Of a DNA stretch of 64,000 nt, positions 1-11,600 are shown one piece after another. A model generated the notes under the pieces. It did not search any database and had not been told where the DNA came from. It worked only from the letters and a program-made list of their open reading frames with translations. Within the stretch, counting starts at the first letter, position 1. Every line of letters starts with the position of its first letter. Both the position numbers and the translations under genes were made by a program. The DNA comes from Blattamonas nauphoetae. Its lineage: Eukaryota > Preaxostyla > Oxymonadida. The DNA lies in the NCBI GenBank assembly GCA_033064195.1, contig JARBJD010000131.1:62001-126000 (forward strand). The letters are read 5' to 3'.

Positions 1-295
1 TTTCCTGAAGACTCTAAATTAGGTAGTGTATGATGAACATGGTTCCAAAGATTCTACGGTCTGTTCTGTTCATCATTTATTTCGCTTCTTCGAAGCCTCA
101 GAAAACACTCACCGAGTCAAAAAGCAGTTCGACAAGCTGAACACACGAACTGAAAAACCGATGGTCGACATATCCCAGTAGTAGTTGAAAACAATGACTG
201 ATGAATATTCCTGCATCAAAAGAATGTTTGCTTCTCCATGCTCATTATATTCAAAGATATTCCATTCCAGGATGGAGAACAAGGATGATGATCTA

Positions 296-480
296 GACGA
301 TTTGTGTCTCGCACTGAGTTCAAAGGGTTTGCGGATTTACTAGCTTTTCACAAATTCATTTATCCTCTCATCTTGTCTGCTCGATCATACAGATTTCATC
401 CAGAAGTATTCGCTCAATGAACTCCGCATCACAATGGAGTTGTGAAAGCACGAACGATCCATCCCTCGGATACCGTTGGC
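296..480 (+). mobile_element. Possible integrase-core fossil (retroelement or Polinton-like)
   Basis: A short stretch translates to a TPHHNGVVKA-like motif, resembling the conserved P-x-x-NG-V-x-R region of DDE integrases. A possible RTEFKG segment lies about 80 bases upstream. No terminal repeats, protease, reverse transcriptase or capsid parts were seen. If real it is a small, old, broken remnant. The family cannot be assigned from so little sequence. Confidence 0.18.
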
Positions 481-1135
481 GGAACATCAGAAAAGAACTG
501 TTGTGTCAAGCAAACACGAGCACCAGTGATTGATGGTTTTGGTACAGTCAAAGATTATCATACAAGGTTTGGTGATTATGAATGAATGGGCGGAATTGTT
601 GGGATGATGGTTTGAATCATCAATACAATCTTCTCTTTTATTTTTATCCTCATCTTCTTCTCGTTTCTCTCTATCCTTTTCATCTCATTCTTTTTACTCT
701 CTCCAATTCTCCCACTCATCTCAGATCAGCGTAAAACACAAAACAGAGTGAATACTTGGAGTTCACACGACGAATCAACTGTCCTGGCTGTCCAACTGTT
801 TAAACCAGATCACATCCACAGTTTTCTCTTCCGAACAGCATGTTGTGATTCCAAGACACAGATGGATCGGGATATCAGTGCATATTTGTGGCTAATCTTC
901 ATCATCAACGAACAGCTTTGCTTCCCTGCTCTTCATGTCCACACGAATCACTGCTGTCTGATCAACTCTGTCACAGACCTTATCTGTCTCAGTCGGCTGT
1001 ACAATCCTTCCGCCCTTCCATATGCTCCCATCTGCCAGAATGAAATCTCCTCCAATTCAGCCGAAGAATCAACCGCAGAACATCCTCGTTGCATTCTTCG
1101 GAAGAGGATGGGAGAGATACCCTATGTCTGAAGGA

Positions 1136-1300
1136 GAGAGGACAGACATTGGAATTAAGATGAGATGAATGAAGGAGAGAAATGAGAAGAGGGGAGATGA
1201 TGGAAGGAGAGAAATGAGAAGAGAGGAGAGGAGGGAGAGAGAACAGAGATGAAGTGAGGAGATAAGGAAGAGAGAATAGAGATGTAGAGAGGAGAGGATT
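1136..1300 (+). repeat. Purine-rich imperfect tandem repeat
   Basis: An almost pure A/G tract in which a unit of about 35 bases (GGAGAGAAATGAGAAGAG core) occurs at least twice and then degrades into GGAGAGA-type runs. No reading frame is conserved across it. It looks like simple-sequence expansion. Confidence 0.7.
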
Positions 1301-1435
1301 CAGTGGAGTGATATGGGTAGATCACTTTCTTCTCTCCATTTCATGATTTTTCGTCGTTTTATCTGTATTTTTCTCAATGCGTGAGTGATAATTGCAATGA
1401 AAATGTATAATTTCCAAAACTGTCGTTCAACAGTT

Positions 1436-1612
1436 CCCCATTTTTGCTTTTTACCAGTTGATCAACTCATAAACATTCACCTTCATCTCCTCCCACAGGT
1501 GTTTGCACACGCTATTACTGAAAGGATGGATTCATCTTCCCCTAATCTTTCACTTTTTGGTGGACGTTTGATTTATGTGGATTTCAGGGGTTTTGTGGCA
1601 TACCCTGAATGG
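1436..1612. repeat. Dispersed repeat block, copy 1 (pairs with 36.9 kb)
   Basis: About 175 bases closely resemble 36,893-37,077. Both read through CAACAGTTCCCCATT, TGATCAACTCATAAA, CTTCATCTCCTCCCACAG, a GGACGTTTGA box and GTTTTGTGGCATACCCT in the same order and spacing. Identity is roughly three quarters by eye. This copy overlaps the 3' end of the truncated HEAT-like frame on the minus strand. It may be a shared gene tail or an old interspersed element; neither copy has terminal inverted repeats that I can see. Confidence 0.6.
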
Positions 1613-2030
1613 AACAGCGAGTCAGCAGAGGCTTGAGTATCTTCATTGATGCGTTGATGATTGCCTTATGGGGTGAGGAAAGGAGCACTACAGTGGATTG
1701 GACGAAGTTTCTCGGAGATTCGTCAATGGTTCGCCCAATTTTGTTGAGAAAAGCATCTGCTGATTGTTGATCCTCTGGATTCACAGATTTGAGAAATTTC
1801 ACTGCCTTAACTTCCAGAGAGTCATCAAGTGCAGGTTGTAACATCAGTGTGGCAACAAGAGATCGAAATACAATGGCTCTTTCGTCTCCAGAACCAAGAG
1901 GCTTTTCAGTCCAATTCAGGAACGGAGAACAGTCTGGAGATAATGAGAAATGAAAAGAGGACAAACCAGAGTAGTTAAGATCGAGGGAGGCCTCTGTAAG
2001 AGTTTCTACAGCAGGCACTGAGGTTTCCAT
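1584..2030 (-). pseudogene. Truncated HEAT/armadillo-like family member
   Basis: This 148-residue frame starts at an ATG and aligns with the N-terminal third of the 352-residue protein at 11,914-12,972. Shared features are a FLNW/FLDW box, then QPALDDSLEVKAV versus EPALDPSLEDKAV, a long gap, and ESPRNFVQSTV versus ESSRDFIESIV. The helical solenoid continuation is missing: the frame runs into the dispersed repeat and stops about 15 residues later. It is best read as a 5' fragment of a lineage-specific alpha-solenoid family. No biochemical role is known to me. It could still be a short expressed paralogue, but loss of two thirds of the family length argues for a relic. Confidence 0.55.
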
Positions 2031-2600
2031 TCAACGTACTCGATTTAACCCGCAACTCCGGATAAACCCACACCCCGGATCTTGGACCCAGAATTCGGAT
2101 ATATTCCCAGTTTCATCATTATTTTGAGGTTTTTTCATATTATTTCATTAAAATCTGTTCTGGAGAATGCATAATCTCATGAAATGAACAAGAAAAGATG
2201 GTTTATCAAGATCACAACAAAACAGGAACGAAACGAAATGTGGGTCGAACTCTAGGAAACGATGTTTCGAGAATTGGCGATTCTAACTCCACCTTCTCGT
2301 TTCTCCCTGCTCAATCACTCTCCTTCCTGCATCTCCTCCAAAATCGCTTCCGCTTCTTCTTCGTCTTCATTGCGCTGAGTGAGTGGGGAGCCGATGTGAG
2401 TTTGGAGCTGTCAGGAGTGAGGGAGTTTGAGGTCTGAACGTTGATGCATTCACTCAACAGTTTCTTCCGATGTGACTGCAATGTGATCGTGAATACAATA
2501 AATATCGCCACAATTTAGATCAGCGCCACAAACGACGACAACCTCACAATCAATCCTGTCGGATGATACGTCATAGTGCGGCGGTCGGGGTGAAATGAAT
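2031..2600. other. Gene-poor stretch with an inverted motif shared with 6.6 kb
   Basis: Positions about 2041-2080 contain TTTAACCCGCAACTCCGG followed by a GGATAAACCC box. About 6601-6640 carries the inverted form (GGAGTTGCGGG, then GTTGCGGGTTTATCCGA). The pair flanks the broken membrane-protein gene. I could not find a target duplication, so a transposon boundary is only a possibility. The small frames in this interval are not gene-like. Confidence 0.4.
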
Positions 2601-2630
2601 GGAAATGTAACGAGTATGATCGACAGAGAT

Positions 2631-5600
2631 TCACCCACTTGTCAAATCGCACAAGTCGCTGGTGATGAAATGTCGGTCGAAGAGGCGTGTCTGATGGCGA
2701 ACGGAGATTGCTTGTCGAGCCAAGTCCTTCCTACGCAGCCCATCGAAGATGATGCCCAGCCGTTGGATCATCACACGGTGCTCCAGTTTGTGTGAGTCAA
2801 TCTGTTCGTTTGTCAGCGAAGAGGTCTTCCCTCCCGCCTTCAGACGGTCCACCATGTTCTGCTCCTCTTCCCGGAACGCTCGCTTCGTCGCCTTCATCAG
2901 CACATCCATCGCTGTCTCCTGCATCCCCGCGCTCTCGTGCTGCTCGTGCATCCGGATCACGCTGTTCGTGCATCAATCATCTTTTCTCTTTGGCCGTTGA
3001 TTCCTTTGTTCCCGATCTTCATCGCATCGACAAACCGAATATAATTCCCATCGTCGGTGTCGAACGAGATCAGCTCGTCCAGTCGCCGATCCTCCAGTCT
3101 CATTCGCTTGAAAATTACGTACGGCTGAATCATGACAAATCGAAGGAAGAAGTACGCCACGACGAGCACAACCACGATGATCAGACGATTGCTCATGAAG
3201 ATGTCTTTGTCAGCACCGCAGTCTTTGCACATTCGTTTCATCATGCTCATCGTCCCCTCACGCAGGTCCTTTCGCAGAGCAGAGTTCATGAAATGGAAGA
3301 TCGGATGGTTTTCGTTGAACTGTGATTCATCTTCCTCTTTCAGAAACTCTCCATACTGAAGAAAGCGCGAAACGAGAGACTGTAGCCCGACCAGTGTGTC
3401 ATGTGATTCGTGCAGACGTTCATGGATCGGTTCTGCGATGCAGGAAGCCTTGTCAGTCATGCAATTGTCTCCTGGAACGAGCAGCTGCTCGATGTTGAAG
3501 TCGTTGTCGAATCGGGTGATGGTTCGAGCGTCGATCAGCTTGTCGTTTGTCAATGTGTCCGTTGTGGTGTCGAAGTGGGTGATGAGGCTGGTTTTGTGGA
3601 ATTAATCCAACGATCCTGACAGAAGTTTCAAGGTGTAGCTCCTGTACTGAGACAGATTGATCGTTGTCTCGACATGAGGCTGAATTGGTTGGGTGAGTGA
3701 TGAGTTTGGGGAAGACGAGGAACGGCATGTCGAAGGCGAGGTTGAGAAGGAAGAAGTTTGAATTGGTCAGACAGATGGGGCGGATCGCTGCGAGAAGGAT
3801 GTTGTCCACACTGTCTGTGAAGCTGTTGAACGAGAAATTGTTAGGAACCATGTAACCAACCAGCAGCCCAAAAACGAGGACAACGTGAGAGACCATGATA
3901 ATCTTCGTCACGATTGGGATCCCGCTGTGGATGGTCTTGTGACCAGCGATCAGATCTTCCACTGCGTTCTCGAATGCCTCTTCCCACTCCGCGTCGTCTC
4001 GCCGAGTTTGATGGTCGTCATCCTCGTCCCGCTGCGTCAGAAGGGAGCGAGCGGTGAACTGTCCAAATCCGAAGTCTGTTTTCGTCTCGACTGGTGGTTG
4101 TGTTGGCTGGTTGAGCGAGAACTGAGTGACAGTGGGATTCAACGATGGTGAGAATGGAGCTCCTGTTGTTGGTCAAACAAATCCAGTTGTGTACGAGGTG
4201 GATGAGTTGTAGTGAGTTAGTGATGGAAGTATGTCTCCGCTGTACACGTCAGAGTGATTGTAAGGCGAGTCTCTTCCCCTCCCATCCAATCTCAGCTGTA
4301 GGAGAGGAACGCTTTTGACCTTCGAAGACAAGTGACGAGTGGTCGGAGTTTAAAGGTTTCGGTTCGGATGAGGATTCGAATGTGTCGTTCTGGGCAGGTG
4401 TGCTGGACATTTCTGGATTGTTCTCGTCACGTTCGCTTCGTTCGTCGTTGACTCCATCTTCCACCATCTCTTCGGAGTCTTGTTCCTCTTTCTCCAACCC
4501 GTTGTCCTCTCCTCTTCTTCTTCGTCCATCCGAGTTGTCGTGTAGTCCCTCCATCCTCCGTCACCCAGTGAGAGGAAGGTGTACGACACAATCATCGCAA
4601 TCAGCATGACGGCCGCCAGGAGAGCCACCATCAAATTGAAGAGTGTCCGCATTGGCACGCTGGCATTGTCGGCATATGCGACGAGTGCTCGCTATCCTCC
4701 TTCAAACAGTTGATGGTATGAATTGTACTGACACGAGATAATTCGAGAGTGGACTTCCTTGAACTCATCGGCACGTCTTTCATCGCTCCAATTTGCGTGG
4801 ACAGCTGAGCCAAGTCTGCAACGAGGTTCAGAAACGATCTGTCGGCTGTCGTGACATCGATGGTGGGGTTGGTCATGGCGTCGAAGAAGGCGGTGGCGAC
4901 AGGAATGTCCACATACTCCCACATTTCGTTCTCGACGTCGCTGTCATACACGGTCTTCATCAGAGATGTCATTGTGTGTCCGTAACTGGTGAAATATGGG
5001 AGGAGGGACGTCACAATGTCGAATGTCTTGTTCATGTCTTCCGCTTTGGTCATATCCCATACAAATTCGTTCCCACATCGCCGATGAAGCTGAGAGCGTT
5101 GATGAAGGAAGATGCCTTTGATGTTCCCGCTCTTCTTCGAGCAAAGTACTGCGATGTCGTTTGGGTGCTGGCTGAGAAGCTGCTCATAACTCTTTTTCGA
5201 CGACGCTTCCGCTCTCACGACTTGGGTCTGATGTTTCTTGGAGAAGAGAGAAATACGGTCTTTGTTTCCTCATATTTTCGTAAAACTCGATTTGAGCGTC
5301 GCTGGCGTCTTCTCTGTCGTTTTCTGCGATTTGAAGATGCATTTTCAGGTTCAGTTCCATTGACTCTCCTCCCCACTCCCGTTCTCTGCTGATTCGCCCT
5401 TCATCACGCAATGAATCAGAAATCGTGTTGTAATACCAGGTCTTGCCTTTCTGCATGCAGCATCATGACTTGTGCCTTCATTCGGTTCTCCGAAACCGTT
5501 TGGAGAAACAGGGCGTAATCTGCAAGAAGAGCATTGTCCTCCTTTCAGTGCATGACAGAGAAAGCATGTATTCTGTCTGCAAATTGTGTCAGCGGGAGTA

Positions 5601-6597
5601 AACGGATTTTTTCGTGGAACATGCACCGAACTGTTGGTTCCACACCCTTCCTTCCCACATGTTGTCTCAGTCTGCATTTCCATTCTTCCGATGCTAAATC
5701 AAATCAGGGCAGCACTTCGTTGCCTTTGGTTTTTGTCACGCCCCAGGTACGCCGTTCTTGAACCTTCAGAGGAAGGAGGAAGTGGATCGAGAGTCTAATC
5801 TCTCCCCCAACCTAAATAATCCCAAAAATGATTGTTCCAATAATCTGTCCCGTTCCAGAATCAACCAGGAAGTCGATTTCAAGGCCAAGTCGAAGTGTTC
5901 CAAAAACACTGAAATGAAGCATGAGGAAGTTCGATAAACGCGAGTAGAATGGTTGCATAATCCCCGCAAGAATAATCCCTGCTGCTGTTCCAACGCTCAC
6001 CACGGCACGCCAGAACGCGTAGTCCATCAGTAGTCGCTGGCAAAAGACGAGACCCATCGCCAGCACCGCTATGCATGTCCGGAACTTTCCTAAAGTAACA
6101 ATACATTAGACACCTCGTTTTGGGTTGCTTCGAACGATGAAAAGTGGGGACATCATCACCGCCGAAAAATAGAGGTCAAGAAAGAAGATTGTCACACTTT
6201 CAGTGACTATGCTCAGTGTGTCTGCAGCGCTCTAACAGATCGTACCAAGAGCTCGGTAGAGAGGGTCTGAGCCGTGCAGTGCGTTGGAGCAGTCGAATAC
6301 ATTGATTGAGAAGGTGTCGAACTGAATGAGAGACACTTGAAAGATAAACAAGAAAAGAAGTGTTGTACCGGAAAAAATCCAGGGTAGGAGAGCTGTTTCC
6401 TCCAAGGGTTGTGGTTCTCTTCGAGAGTAACCTTCGAACCTGGTTGATTCATTTTCATTTTTCAAAGCGTCCCACAATGAGCACTTTTGAAATGAAGACA
6501 CCAGATTTAGAGGTAAAAATGTGGATTTTGAATGCATTATTGGTCCACACCGGATTGCCGTAATATGAACACTTGAGGTGACTTCGGTTGTTAGCAC
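2631..6597 (-). pseudogene. Large multi-pass membrane protein, TmcB-like (tentative), frame-broken
   Basis: Membrane-protein-like minus-strand coding runs for about 4 kb in changing frames. At 6.6-6.25 kb a hydrophobic helix (PWIFSGTTLLFLFIFQ) is followed by a phase-consistent GT-AG intron at 6090-6245. Next comes a multi-helix block (5812-6089), a SYEQLLSQHPNDIAVL motif near 5.17 kb that I associate with TmcB-like proteins, and a helix pair around PMRTLFNLMVALLAAV (about 4.65 kb). Acidic loops, two more helices (about 3.9 and 3.15 kb) and a charged tail follow. Near 4750 the frame slips by one base with no splice sites (AMKDVP to DEFKEVHS), and an in-frame TAG at 4692 separates QLFEGG from RALVAYADNA. 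Other frame changes may be introns. The pattern suggests a decayed or mis-sequenced host gene. Family assignment is from memory of motif style. Confidence 0.45.
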
Positions 6598-6731
6598 ATG
6601 GAGTTGCGGGTTTTCCCGAAGTTGCGGGTTTATCCGATGATGTTCAGAAACAACACTCGTAATGGGTTACGAAGGAAATGAATGTTAAAACTGGATTCCA
6701 CGGTGCAGAAACGATGTGGATTGATATGAAC

Positions 6732-9700
6732 TAGGCTTGTCTGACCGGCTAAAAGTGCCGGTCAGTGTCAGTTCTGAATTCATCAAAGGGTCAGATCTCA
6801 GAGAATCCTTAAGCTGCATGTTAAGAACGTGAATCTGACATGCCAGCAGATATATCTGTCAATATTTACTAACTGATCCCGTTTGGCAACCTTCTTTCCA
6901 TTGTTTCTGCTCGCCGGAAAAAAGACAGGATGGATCAAGACTGTCTCGCGAAATTTGGCTTAAACGAAAACTTTAATCGGAAGCGGTTGCACAAATGGTT
7001 CATTTTCTCCTCCTCACATCTGTTTTAGATTGAAACCTCTCTGGTATCAACTCTGATCCCTCCTTCGTCTTCATCTCATAAGAGTGTTCATCTTTCACAG
7101 TATTCTCCTCGTTTAACTCTTACTTTTCTCCACAGTGCACATGGTAGTCGGATATCTCGAAAATGAGAAGGAAAGCGTGCTCAGGAAGCTTGCATCTGAC
7201 GAAAGAAGTCAGAAGGAGATGAGTGAAAGAAAGATGCAGATTCCATCAGCTGAAGAAGCAAAGATAAACAATAGAACACGGAGTGAGAATAAAGAAACAG
7301 GAGAAGATGTGAAGTTGGTTCGAATACACACACAAATCATGTTCTATCCGACGATTCCAGAAGAGCCACTTCCCTACAGAATCCGGCAAGACAATCAACC
7401 TCTCCTCCAATAACCTGTCAATTCTCGCAGACAGACACAAGATCTGGCACTTTTAGTGGATTGTGATTCGGAGTGTTCGTCGTGTATGCCTCACACCCAT
7501 TTTAGGGAAATTGCCCTCTCGGGCATTTGTGGATATTATTCGAATTAATTACTTTCGTTGTTCTCGCTAGCATTCACCTCTCTTCATCCCCGCTCCGTCT
7601 TTCTCCTTTCCCAGATTTTGATATGTGTGGATCAATGCCTGGAAAGCGCGACAACGTGTGCTCCTCATCGACCGACCACTCTGCGTGTGTTTCCTGCCTC
7701 ACCGGCTGCATCCAACAGTGTGTGCCAGAGCGTGAGGATTGCCTCATCCAATGCGAATCCGAGTCCATCTCAAACAAGGGAACCAACACGTGTCTCAAAG
7801 CCTGCAAACAAAATGCAGAGAAATGCTTGGCTCTGTCATCGTCAGAATGCATCGATGAATGCTCGCATGCACGGAGCGAGTCGCAAGATGTGAACCAGTA
7901 ACTGGGCGTTTGTATGATGGGCAAGGCGTCGGAATGCGGCAACCACGTATCAGAATGCGACACACTTTGCCTGATGAAGTTTGGGGGACACGAAAACCAG
8001 ACTTTCTCGTCCTTCTATTCGGCTGCTGTGCAGAACGCAACATACACGACCAGACGGGACAACACAACGTCAAACACCACACATTCTTCACCAATCGATG
8101 CCCACTTTGCTGATATGGTGCGGGAAGCGTAAGCATCGCTGGAAACGTGCCTCGGAACTTGTACCAACACGATCATGTCGTGTCAGGTGTAGCTGGACTC
8201 TTTCTGCACTCAAAAGTGTGTCGATGTGAAGGTAAACTCGCAAAAGAGCAACACGATCCAATCCATAGCTGTGGATCGTCCTCTCCAATCTCGGGATGGC
8301 AACGAGGACACTCCCATAACTGAAGACGATGAGATGCCCGAAGACGAGCCGGTCGACTCAAACTGCATGTCAAAATGCCGACTGCACAACATGCCGATCT
8401 GCATTTCCGAATTTGATGGCTGCTACTTCAGCTGCAAAGACGAGTTCGTCAAGCCGTCCATGTCTCGTCTGTCTGACGCGAAAATGCGATCACCAGCGAA
8501 CTATCGCACAAAAGTATGGAAGGAAGGCGATACAGAAGGTCTTGCAGCCGAAATGGGCCGTCTGAATGATTTTGAGAAGGTTCGCAAAATGCCAAAGAAC
8601 GAGTTCGGAAGGGCATCGATGACCTTAACGCGACCGAAGAGAAGTACAACCAAGACGGAGAGGGGCTGAAGCAGCAAGGAGAAGAACTGAAGAAGAAGGC
8701 AGAGTCGATGAAACAGTAAAGGAAGGATCTCGAACACACAAACAGCGAGTTCCGGCAAAGGGCCGAGACGATCAAACGCGAAGCTGAACGACACGCAGCG
8801 AATCTGAAGAAGGAACGCGATGAAATGTGGAAGACAGGAAAGGAAGAAATCGAGCATGCACACGAAGAAGGGAAGGAAGCTATCTCGGCCGCCGAAGCGA
8901 AAGTGAAGGAACTGAAAGAGAAAGCGAAGGAAGCCAAGAAGAGGACGGTGGCTCGCTTCAACAATCTGAAGAAGGAGGAAGAGTCGGTGCTCTCCGCCGC
9001 TAAAGACTAGCTGGCTGCTCTGAGTTTGAAGATACGCGCTGCCCAGCTGGCTCGCTCGCCAGAACAGGAAAAAAGGAGAAAGAAGTGTGGAAACAACGCG
9101 ACGCCAAGAAGCAGGTGGTGCAGATGAAAGTAGTGGATCAGCCGGAGAAGCGCCTCAAAGTCGAGCACAAGCGGTAGCTCCAGAGGAGAACGGACGAGGA
9201 CAGACGAGAGCAGGACGAACAGAACGCGCACGTGTTGGAGTACAGCCGCAAACAGCTTCTGATCAAACCGAACACAGAGCGGGCACGCCTTTAGCGGCTG
9301 GAAGAGAAGAATGAGCAGCTGCGACGCGAGAAGAGCGAGTTCGAATCGAGGGAGGATGACGAGCGGGTCGTCTTGATCGGTACAAAGGATGAGTTAACTT
9401 CATGTGAGTTGAAAATCCGTTGGATACACGACTGTTTCACAAGAGGGCAAATCGGTGACGGACAGGTCGGATCGAACCCATTGATCGTACTTTGTCTCTC
9501 TGAACTCCAAGAACAGGTATTTGTAAGTTCTTTCTTATTGAATCTGATTTAATTATCACGAATAGAGTCATTTCTGTGTCTGATTCCTGGTTTCTATCAC
9601 ACCTCATGTCAATAACTCATTTCTCTGTTTAACCTGAAACCACTTCCGAGAAATGGTAAATTCCGATTATGGGTTCCGATATTTCTCCGGTCAGTGACCG

Positions 9701-9751
9701 TCAGTACTTTTCGATGAAAACTGACCGGTCAGTGCCGGTCAGACAAGCCTA
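6732..9751. mobile_element. Element E1: 3.0 kb hAT-like TIR element with gene cargo
   Basis: The left end reads TAGGCTTGTCTGACCGGC and the right end is its inverse (GCCGGTCAGACAAGCCTA). The 8-bp ATATGAAC directly flanks both ends (6724-6731 and 9752-9759), an exact target-site duplication. Subterminal DNA is packed with GACCGG/CCGGTCAG words in both orientations. Eight-base duplications with TAGG-type termini are typical of the hAT superfamily. No transposase is present: the interior is a Cys-rich/coiled-coil gene. It is therefore non-autonomous, and resembles Pack-type gene-carrying elements. Confidence 0.85.
7527..9553 (+). CDS. Cys-rich then coiled-coil protein carried inside E1 (possibly decayed)
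   Basis: The first half has repeated CxxxC pairs (SACVSCLTGCIQQC, NTCLKACKQNAEKC, TCLGTCTNTIMSC, SFCTQKC). The second half, from about 8600, is a charged coiled coil (EELKKKAESMK, FRQRAETIKREAERHAA, RLEEKNEQLRREKSEF). A hydrophobic FELITFVVLASIHL segment near 7540 could be a signal peptide. Coding is continuous across seven in-frame TAA/TAG codons (about 7899, 8130, 8193, 8717, 9008, 9175, 9292) with no in-frame TGA. Two frame changes (about 8570-8660 and 9075, the latter in an A-run) have no clear introns. Either it is a pseudogene hit only by TAR changes, or TAR is read as Gln in this gene. Structure suggests a secreted or structural protein. I recognise no family. Limits are approximate. 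Confidence 0.5.
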
Positions 9752-9759
9752 ATATGAAC

Positions 9760-10375
9760 TGTTTTTCAGACCGATTTTGTGTCTTCAACAGAATTGTGAT
9801 CGTCTATTCACTGCAATCTCCAATTCTCCACTCTCAGTTCTGTATCCATTATCAAGTTCTCTTTTTCACGTTCTTTTCTTACTTCTTATTCTCTTTTCTC
9901 CTTTATTCGAGTTGATCTCTCGGTTGAATCCACACAAACACTCCATCTTCTTTCTGCCTTCTTCCTCGACGCATTGCTTGCAGTGGATAAGGTCGTGACT
10001 GAAAATGGTCTTGAATGTTTCCATTCGTTCCTATTCTCTCCTTTTTGTGTTATTTTTCTTCTTCTACGCGTCTTCCGTAAGATCGAGATTCGACACTCCT
10101 TTTTTCGTTATCTCCAACAAACATCGCTTCCACAATTTCTTCATTCGATAAAAAGTGAGGATTTCCTTTTCATTCCAACGAAAGGTCGTCATCTCTTCTC
10201 TCAACAGTCTGAACAGGACACTTGAACAGATCCGAACAGATTCTGTCTAATCAGAGACATATTGACTCTCAAATAGTGAGTAATCCCAAAATACACGATT
10301 GGTCAGGAAGAGAGTGGAGTGATGGTGAATGAGAACAGTGATAATCATGAAGAATGAAGACATCGGCGAAGTGTG
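9760..10375. other. Intergenic stretch
   Basis: AT- and pyrimidine-rich DNA (runs of CTTCTT/TCTTTT at 9,830-9,910 and 10,020-10,070) between E1 and the dehydrogenase gene. Short frames here carry no recognisable motif. The last bases are the 3' flank of the minus-strand dehydrogenase. Confidence 0.5.
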
Positions 10376-11600
10376 TTATTCCTTCACTATCTTCACGCCA
10401 TTCATCGACTCAAGAACTTTGATCAATGCCTGAGTCCCCATTTCCGCCCCGCCTTCCACTTCTGTGCAGAGTTTCTGAGAACACACAAGAATGAGAAAAG
10501 TGGTGCGAACAGCCATAACAAAAGGAAAACGAAAAAAAAGAGAAGTATTGCGAGAGATGGCACACGTTGTACAATTCGAGGGCAAGGTCGATCCCTGGGA
10601 GGGTCATCTCCATCCGCTTCGCCTCTTCCGCCACAATCGAAAGGTCCTTCACAAAGTGCTTCACATAGAACCCAGGCTCGAAATCCCCCTTCAGCATCCG
10701 AGGCCCATACGACTGCATCGAAAACGAGCCCGCTGCCCCGCCTCCAATCGCCTGCAGAACGGATTCCACATTCAGCCCGCTTTTCGCGGCATACACGAGG
10801 CCTTCGCAGAGACCAATCATGCCCCCCGCAATGACTGTCTGGTTCACACACTTCGTGTGCTGGCCACTTCCCGCCCCGCCCATCAACGTCCACGTCTTCC
10901 CAACCACTTTGAACACACTCGTCAGACGGTCGAACGTTGCTTGTGTCCCCCCACACATGATCGTCAGCGCTGCATTCCGTGCTCCAACGTCTCCTCCAGA
11001 GACAGGGGCGTCCATCGACTCAATCTGTCTCGACTGAGCTTCAGTGAAGATTCGCTGGGCCAGGGACGGTTTGGACGTGGTGAAATCACACAAAATGCTG
11101 CCTGGTTTCATTACTGAAATGATGCAAAGAATTTCATGAGTGAGCAAGAGAGAGGACAAACCAGCCAGAATTCCTGTCTGCTCGTTCAAAACAACATCCT
11201 CCACTGCCAACACATGGAAACATGAAGAACAAAGAGGCAGCACACACCGTCACTTGGATATCCCACCATCAGACACACAATATCAGAATCCGTGGCAGCC
11301 TGGTTGTGAAGGACGGGACAAACGGAGTGTTGATGATGAAGAGGAGAAAACACAAACATCTCGAGCAGAAGAGACGACCACCGCTCCTTCCACAAGAATG
11401 GTGTTGAGAAACCAACAAGTAGTGATGATGGAAAGTCACCAGAGCAGACCTTTGGCTTTCAGCGATTCAGCTTTCTGCGGCGACCGATTGAACACTTTCA
11501 GTGCAAATCCCGCCTCCAACAGATGCTTACACATCGACAGTCCCATCACACCTGTTCCAATCCATCCAATCGAGGGGAGTGTCATTTCGTTCAGGATCAT
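10376..11600 (-). CDS. NAD(P)-dependent beta-hydroxyacid dehydrogenase (3-hydroxyisobutyrate dehydrogenase family)
   Basis: Six exons: 11600-11450, 11386-11358, 11299-11248, 11203-11162, 11113-10566 and 10474-10376, with GT-AG introns of 44-91 nt and consistent phases. They give about 306 residues (301 from the inner ATG at 11585), the normal family length. The N-terminal Rossmann fold shows GWIGTGVMG and VFNRSPQKAE, then AVVVSSARDAATDSDIVCLM. The substrate signature reads DAPVSGGDVGA, and the catalytic lysine lies in GSGQHTKCVNQ. The C-terminal all-alpha domain ends in TEVEGGAEMGTQALI. It should oxidise a 3-hydroxyacid or reduce a semialdehyde in the cytosol. 3-Hydroxyisobutyrate dehydrogenase, glyoxylate/succinic semialdehyde reductase and tartronate semialdehyde reductase cannot be separated here. 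The stop is TAA at the expected family end. Confidence 0.9.

Larger units (their letters stand above)
1..1300. other. Left-edge stretch without a convincing gene
   Basis: No reading frame here has a recognisable domain or splice-consistent structure. A 127-residue frame at 748-1131 (+) has no family features and lies in AT/pyrimidine-rich DNA, so I do not call it. Positions 600-720 are pyrimidine-rich and 1136-1300 purine-rich. A weak integrase-like motif near 300-480 is listed separately. Confidence 0.5.

Noticed and set aside
748-1131. 127-codon plus frame near the left edge
   Set aside because: No homologous motif, no splice context, and composition like the surrounding non-coding DNA.
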